A stretch of DNA of 64,000 nt from Neobacillus sp. SuZ13 (GTDB lineage Bacteria; Bacillota; Bacilli; Bacillales; Cytobacillaceae), in NCBI RefSeq assembly GCF_030123365.1, contig NZ_CP126107.1, positions 5,321,501-5,385,500 of the forward strand, given 5' to 3'. Under the pieces are notes generated by a model. The model worked only from the letters and a program-made list of their open reading frames with translations. It did not search any database and was not told the DNA's origin. Below are positions 59,862 to 64,000 of the stretch, in pieces. Made by a program: the position numbers and the translations under genes. Each line of letters starts with the position of its first letter. Position 1 is the stretch's first letter.

Positions 59862-60509
59862 TTATTTTACCTCCAAAGCATTGATTACTTGAATTACTTG
59901 ACTGTTATTCTCTTTTTTAGATGAAAGCTTCAATCTGAAAAAACTTATAATAAAATAGACGATAGCTAGAATTAATACATAGGTCCAGATTTGATTAACA
60001 ATCGGTGTATTCCAAACACCTAAAAAATAAAGGAGCGCTGGTATGGTCAACGTTACCCATGACTGAACAAATGCTACCAATCCAATATAATGGTCAATTT
60101 TCTTATTAAGTGCACTTGATAAAAAAAACAGAAACCATAAGAATGCCCACATGGCCCATGTTAGTGCATTGACAACATTTTGAAAGTGAATAATCGATGT
60201 TAAGGTATAAACCACCCCAATAATAGCAACCCATAGACTAAACCAACCAAGTCCGCTTCCTTCAAGCCCCTTCCATGAGGTGAATCCAACATATAAATAA
60301 GTTAACCCAAATAAGAAAATAGATGCATAATTATAAAGCTCCCAATGGTCTTGGCCCGAAACGATGATTAAATAAAATGGGATAATTATTTGAAGGCTTC
60401 CTACAAAAATATTAAAGATACCAACACTCTTGGCGTCTGCTTTTCCTAATAGCATAAAACTGTTTAGAAATAAAACTGCACCTGAAAGAAATAAACCAAC
60501 ATTACTCAT
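59862..60509 (-). CDS. AmiS/UreI-family transporter
   Basis: A 215-residue membrane protein with six or seven helices. The AmiS/UreI pattern is visible at the N-terminus (GLFLSGAVLFLNSFMLLGKAD), in GLTYLYVGFTSWKGLEGSGLGWFSLWVAIIGVVYT (pieces shown) and in ALTWAMWAFLWFLFFLSSALNK. Members conduct urea or short amides. Next to a nucleoside transporter, the substrate could be urea or a ureide from nucleobase breakdown, which is inference. ATG 60509 lacks a close ribosome site; see the leader peptide entry. Confidence 0.88.
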   Translation of the reverse strand: MSNVGLFLSGAVLFLNSFMLLGKADAKSVGIFNIFVGSLQIIIPFYLIIVSGQDHWELYNYASIFLFGLTYLYVGFTSWKGLEGSGLGWFSLWVAIIGVVYTLTSIIHFQNVVNALTWAMWAFLWFLFFLSSALNKKIDHYIGLVAFVQSWVTLTIPALLYFLGVWNTPIVNQIWTYVLILAIVYFIISFFRLKLSSKKENNSQVIQVINALEVK

Positions 60510-60510
60510 A

Positions 60511-60552
60511 TTAATTGCTGTGAAAAATATTTTTCACAACATTCCCCTCCTT
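60511..60552 (-). promoter_or_regulatory. Candidate leader peptide and palindrome before amiS
   Basis: A strong AAGGAGGGG (60544-60552) serves GTG 60537, opening an 8-codon frame MKNIFHSN that ends at TAA 60511-60513, one base before the amiS ATG (TAAT-ATG). The same sequence contains a perfect 20-bp palindrome, TGTGAAAAATATTTTTCACA (60519-60538). Either the leader is coupled to amiS, or the hairpin brings the distant ribosome site close to the amiS start. Confidence 0.6.
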
Positions 60553-60601
60553 AACCTATTCACTGCATTTTCATCTCTAGTTTCTAACACGACTTATTCT
60601 C

Positions 60602-60615
60602 CGTGAGCGCTTTCA
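60602..60615 (-). promoter_or_regulatory. CcpA cre site upstream of amiS-nupC
   Basis: TGAAAGCGCTCACG (minus strand) matches cre consensus TGWAANCGNTNWCA at 13 of 14 positions. It lies about 93-106 nt before amiS, downstream of AT-rich promoter-like sequence, so CcpA repression is predicted. Confidence 0.78.
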
Positions 60616-60982
60616 CTGACAAAAATTACTTTACTAATATAACATATATTTTGAACAAATGTTAAACAACAATTGAACAAAATGTAAATTTATTATTTTC
60701 CAGTTTTCTTAAAAATGCCCAATAATTTATATTTAATGTTAATTTTGCAGAATTATTTTTTAAAATTGAAATTTTGTAAAAAATTATATGGAAAAATGTA
60801 AAAAATTTTATGACGATTCACTTAGTTTAAAATAGAAGAAGGTTCGGTCACCTAATATATTTTTGAAGTGTTGATTTCAAAGTAATTGATAAAATGTAAA
60901 TGAAGATGGTAAATAAAGGTGTTATAATGATGTGGTCCGAAGGATAATCCTAAAAATAATTTGAATTTTCGTGGGTGATCAA
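60616..60982. other. Divergent intergenic region
   Basis: A 367-bp, very AT-rich gap between the divergent amiS and LytTR genes. It should hold both promoters, and perhaps a LytTR-binding repeat, but I see no clear pair of direct repeats. No riboswitch or RNA gene was recognised. Confidence 0.5.
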
Positions 60983-61420
60983 ATGAAAATTTCAATAGAA
61001 GAAATAAATAAAGAACTAGCAGAAGAAATCCTCATTAGGTGTCATGAGGTAGATGATGAAATACACGAAATCGTAAACAAGTTGAAAACCGAAGATCTGA
61101 TTGTACTAGGATACCAAAATGATAGGGTTCACCGTATCAATCTTAGTGATATTTATTATTTCGAGGCCGTTGACGGTAAGGTTTTTAGTTACTGCAAGGA
61201 TGATGTGTTTGAGGTAAAACAAAAGCTCTATGAGTTAGAGGAATTATGCAAAGAAAAGAACTGTTTTCGTCCGTCCAAGTCCACGATTTTAAACATAGCT
61301 AAAATTTCATCTATTTATCCTACCATAAGCGGCCGATTCGAAGCGGTGCTTGAAAACGGGGAACGTGCTGTTGTATCAAGGCAGTATGTGCCTGTCCTTA
61401 AAAATAAGCTTGGATTGTAA
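60983..61420 (+). CDS. LytTR-domain DNA-binding regulator (without receiver)
   Basis: A 145-residue protein starting at ATG 60983 (GGGTGAT upstream). A short N-terminal helix (about 1-40) is followed by the LytTR domain (about 45-143) with LSDIYYFEAVDGKVFSYCKDD and CFRPSKSTILNIAKISSIYPTISGRFEAVLENGERAVVSRQYVPVLKNKLGL in shorter pieces. The lack of a phospho-receiver and the adjacent DUF3021 membrane gene match the known pairing of LytTR regulators with a membrane-bound inhibitor. Confidence 0.88.
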   Translation: MKISIEEINKELAEEILIRCHEVDDEIHEIVNKLKTEDLIVLGYQNDRVHRINLSDIYYFEAVDGKVFSYCKDDVFEVKQKLYELEELCKEKNCFRPSKSTILNIAKISSIYPTISGRFEAVLENGERAVVSRQYVPVLKNKLGL

Positions 61421-61434
61421 AGAGAGGGATAAAT

Positions 61435-61863
61435 ATGAAGATGTCCGAATTTATACAAAAGATTATGAAGGATTTCTTGATGATCTTCGCATCCATCATC
61501 ATTATTATTACTATTTTGCGACAAATCTATTATCCCCATATGTCCTTTGATTTAAAGTCGATTTACATCATTATGGGTTTTTCATTTATAAGTACATTCA
61601 TGGGATTTATTTTGTATTCTCCTCATGAACTAAGTGAGAAGAAACTGCGTATAAGAATGGCCATTCATTTTTTCACTTTGGAAATCGTATTGATTGCCCT
61701 GGGCAGCGCTTTTGGTTTTGTGAAAAGTGGATCAGATGGAATCATACTTGCACTGCAAATAGCCATAATCTATACCCTAGTCCGTTGGCTGTCGTGGAAA
61801 AAAGATAAAAAAGAAGCAGAAAATATCAATGAAAAACTAAAGGCATTAAAGAGTAGTCAGTAA
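61435..61863 (+). CDS. DUF3021-family membrane protein
   Basis: A 142-residue protein with four predicted membrane helices (IFASIIIIITILRQIYY, IYIIMGFSFISTFMGFILY, HFFTLEIVLIALGSAFGF, GIILALQIAIIYTLVRWLSW) and a basic C-terminal tail. The size and helix layout match DUF3021, which is regularly encoded after a LytTR regulator. It starts 15 bp after the regulator's stop. By analogy with HdrM/BrsM systems it may hold the regulator inactive at the membrane; that is inference. Confidence 0.86.
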   Translation: MKMSEFIQKIMKDFLMIFASIIIIITILRQIYYPHMSFDLKSIYIIMGFSFISTFMGFILYSPHELSEKKLRIRMAIHFFTLEIVLIALGSAFGFVKSGSDGIILALQIAIIYTLVRWLSWKKDKKEAENINEKLKALKSSQ

Positions 61864-61900
61864 AATCATAAGGCTGCAGTCGTCTACGACTGATTATTTG

Positions 61901-61930
61901 GCGGTAAGCTTTCTAGCTTACCGCTCTTTT
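61901..61930 (+). terminator. Intrinsic terminator after the LytTR-DUF3021 pair
   Basis: GCGGTAAGC / GCTTACCGC hairpin followed by TCTTTTTT. Confidence 0.88.
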
Positions 61931-62042
61931 TTGCATCTTATTTGCCTGTGGATACATCTTACTGTTTTTCTATATACTTCCTTTCAGCGATTTTTTATGA
62001 TGAGTTCATAAAGAATGACTTTGAAGGAGATGGAGTAACCAC

Positions 62043-63347
62043 ATGGGAACTTTATTATTATTGATCGTTTTGATGTTGGAGATTGGTTTTGCAATCTACT
62101 GTATCGTAACTAAACAAAACCATAAAAAATTAAAAAATTGGATCAGGATCGCTATATTTATCGCATTTGTCCTGCTCACACTTTCATCGGTGATTGTTTG
62201 GAGCTTCCGCTGGATCATGCTTGCCATCCTGCTTTTCATACTAGCCGTAAAGGCAACGGTTTCTCTTATCCGCAACAAAACGAATAACCCAAAGTACAAA
62301 ACTACTAAAATTGTGTGGAAATCCATTATGGTGATATTGGCATTGGTATTGGCCCTTGCACCTGCAGTAGTTTTCCCACAGCATAAATCACCAAAAGTAA
62401 CAGGTAAATATGAAGTGGAAACTGCTTCGTACACTTATATTGATAAAAACAGGATAGAGGAATTTACCGACAACGGCGATAACAGATTTGTTAATGTGGA
62501 ATTTTGGTATCCTAAAAATGTAAAGGAAACATGCCCTCTTTTGGTGTTCTCACATGGGGCATACGGTATTAAAGCAAGCAATAGCTCTACCTACACTGAG
62601 CTAGCAAGCCACGGCTATGTAGTCGTTTCTATCGACCATCCCTATCACTCCTTTTATACAGCTTCAGAGGATGGAACGCGAACTTTTATCAATTCAGATT
62701 ATAACCATGAAATCGAAAATCTCAATAAAGAAGGCTTTTATACGAAGGAAGAAGAATATGGCCTCATTCAAAAATGGATGAGACTGCGAACAGACGACAT
62801 GAATTTTGTCATTGATACAATCCTTAAAAAAGCCAAAAATGACAATAGCCCAGTTTATCAACAGATTAATACAAAGAAAATTGGTGTATTCGGGCACTCC
62901 ATGGGCGGCGCAGCAAGTGTTTGGCTAGGCAGAGAACGTAAAGATATAGATGCCGTTGTAAATATTGATGCCCCGTTCTTTAGTGATCTTGTTTATAAAA
63001 ACGAGATAGCTGATTATGTGGCTAGAGAGGAAGCCTTTACCACTCCACTCCTTAACATATATTCTGACGATGTTTGGGGGCTGCTCGACAGCAACTCTAC
63101 TTATGTTGCGAACAAACATAATAATGAAAACTTCAAAGATGCCTATACTGTTCATTTCAAAGGGGCAAAACATTTAAGCTTGACCGATTTACCGCTTTTT
63201 TCTCCTCTACTTGCAAATATACTGCAAGGCGGAAAAGCCGACATTGATAACTATTACTCTATTGAAACGGAAAATAAACTCATTCTGCAGTTTTTTGACG
63301 ATGAATTAAAGGGCATTGGTCATTTTACGCCCGAAGAGACATATTAA
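62043..63347 (+). CDS. Membrane-anchored alpha/beta hydrolase, PAF-acetylhydrolase-like
   Basis: A 434-residue protein with three or four N-terminal membrane helices (about 1-120) and a C-terminal alpha/beta hydrolase domain (about 130-430) that faces outward. The nucleophile elbow is GHSMGG with Ser286. The oxyanion region is LLVFSHGAYGIKASNS, and a candidate acid and base are in NIYSDDVWG and GAKHLSLTD (His). The fold resembles platelet-activating-factor acetylhydrolase isoform II, so a lipid or ester substrate is possible, but unproven. GGAGATGG lies just before ATG 62043. Confidence 0.83.
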   Translation: MGTLLLLIVLMLEIGFAIYCIVTKQNHKKLKNWIRIAIFIAFVLLTLSSVIVWSFRWIMLAILLFILAVKATVSLIRNKTNNPKYKTTKIVWKSIMVILALVLALAPAVVFPQHKSPKVTGKYEVETASYTYIDKNRIEEFTDNGDNRFVNVEFWYPKNVKETCPLLVFSHGAYGIKASNSSTYTELASHGYVVVSIDHPYHSFYTASEDGTRTFINSDYNHEIENLNKEGFYTKEEEYGLIQKWMRLRTDDMNFVIDTILKKAKNDNSPVYQQINTKKIGVFGHSMGGAASVWLGRERKDIDAVVNIDAPFFSDLVYKNEIADYVAREEAFTTPLLNIYSDDVWGLLDSNSTYVANKHNNENFKDAYTVHFKGAKHLSLTDLPLFSPLLANILQGGKADIDNYYSIETENKLILQFFDDELKGIGHFTPEETY

Positions 63348-63352
63348 TGACT

Positions 63353-63400
63353 AAAGGCTGAACTATATACATATAAAATGTATATAATTCAGCCTTTTCT
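63353..63400. terminator. Bidirectional terminator
   Basis: AAGGCTGAA ... TTCAGCCTT with an inner TATATACAT / ATGTATATA extension forms a long hairpin with A and T flanks, shared by the hydrolase gene and the converging ltrA-like gene. Confidence 0.88.
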
Positions 63401-63433
63401 ATTTTACCTAGATATTTTTATTAATAAAATAAT

Positions 63434-64000
63434 TTAAGTGGTTGTTAATTTGGCATAGATGATAAAGAACAGGGTTAATTCCCCTATTACCACAAGATAT
63501 GGTACTACTACTATTAAATTAATAATAAAAAAGACTGCTAAAATCCCCAAAAATAACCCTAAATGATAAATTTTCAATCTGTGGTGTTTATGTCTATATT
63601 GGTGGAAAACAAAAGTAGTTGATATGAAATAGAGCAAAACAGAGCAAAAAACGAAATACAGAATAAATGAATAATGGACTTCTTGTAAAAACAATAGTCT
63701 AATCGACGCTGCTATCATGCTCAAAGACATTAAAATAAACAGGTGACCGTAAATAATGGTTTGGCCGATTGTTTGTATCGATTTGTCAACTTTCTTCTCC
63801 ACATTATCGAAATACTGCCACCACATCGCGATTAGCAGGAAAAATGATATGGCCGAAAAGCCTATTGAATTCCAATTTCCTTGTTTAGGTTGAATAACCG
63901 CAAGGGTGCTGACAAGTGCTTCACCAAAGAGAATAATGGTAAAAAGACCAAATCGCTCTAATAAGTGCGCCGTATTTGTAGGTACCTTTACTAAATACTT
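63434..64000 (-). CDS. Low temperature requirement protein A (LtrA) family, C-terminal part
   Basis: The frame stays open from the stop at 63434 to the right edge of the window, giving the last ~188 residues; the N-terminus is outside. Residues visible include the family motif HLLERFGLFTIILFGEALVS (20 residues), followed by further helices such as FFLLIAMWWQYFD and VVVPYLVVIGELTLFFIIYA. LtrA proteins are multi-pass membrane proteins, first linked to cold growth in Listeria; function is poorly known. An internal Met at 63826 is not the start. Confidence 0.88.
   Translation of the reverse strand, partial: KYLVKVPTNTAHLLERFGLFTIILFGEALVSTLAVIQPKQGNWNSIGFSAISFFLLIAMWWQYFDNVEKKVDKSIQTIGQTIIYGHLFILMSLSMIAASIRLLFLQEVHYSFILYFVFCSVLLYFISTTFVFHQYRHKHHRLKIYHLGLFLGILAVFFIINLIVVVPYLVVIGELTLFFIIYAKLTTT

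Overview
The window is low-GC Firmicute DNA, most likely from an endospore-forming Bacillaceae species (Bacillus/Neobacillus-like). The signs are strong AGGAGG-type ribosome binding sites, TTG and GTG starts, T-tailed intrinsic terminators, L-box, THI-box and fluoride riboswitches, Fur, PerR and CcpA-type sites, a YuxL-like peptidase, a lipoprotein cytochrome c-551, a TagU-like LCP protein, a Spo0E-like protein and ykoEDC/tenA. No rRNA, tRNA, CRISPR array, prophage or intact insertion sequence was seen. It reads as ordinary chromosome with several accessory islands.

Layout. 1-7.9 kb: the end of an epimerase gene, a Fur-controlled lipoprotein, a duplicated DUF1259 protein, a CDF metal exporter, a crcB pair behind a fluoride riboswitch, an SPFH protein, an EAL-domain remnant, a VOC protein and CorA. 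8-14 kb: a six-gene minus-strand catabolic cluster (PPC/DUF296 protein, cyclase-family protein lacking the metal motif, MFS anion symporter, FGGY kinase, two GntR/FCD regulators) with matching TTTGTATACA operators at its two ends. 14-16.7 kb: S9 peptidase and cytochrome c. 16.7-22.1 kb: a MurNAc recycling locus, HAD phosphatase / murQ-murR-murP-mupG, with three copies of a TGAAATNNTATTTCAA palindrome, two of them over promoter -35 boxes, and a CcpA cre site.

22.3-31.2 kb: a small membrane protein, a secreted Ig-repeat protein, a membrane-anchored protein, a Spo0E-like protein, EcsC, PfpI, LCP ligase, CoA-transferase and a LytTR regulator. 31.2-34 kb: an amino-acid ABC transporter behind a lysine riboswitch. 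34-45.6 kb: UbiB-like kinase, a 48-aa Cys-rich protein, glycosyltransferase, LysE exporter, acidic secreted protein, quinone-reductase-like flavoprotein, DUF5317 protein with a coupled 35-aa protein, and a GGDEF/HD-GYP c-di-GMP enzyme. 45.6-49.4 kb: TPP riboswitch with tenA-ykoE-ykoD-ykoC.

50-64 kb: a 21-bp tandem repeat array, a 1230-residue GH18-NodB-GT2 fusion protein, a Thr-rich secreted protein, ahpCF with a PerR-like box, a YhfC-type membrane protease, an exact 52-bp-period tandem array beside the nupC terminator, an amiS-nupC operon with a candidate leader peptide and cre site, a LytTR/DUF3021 pair, a membrane-anchored hydrolase and a partial ltrA gene. The least explained items are the FGGY-kinase/pseudo-cyclase cluster, the fused exopolysaccharide enzyme and the two tandem-repeat arrays.
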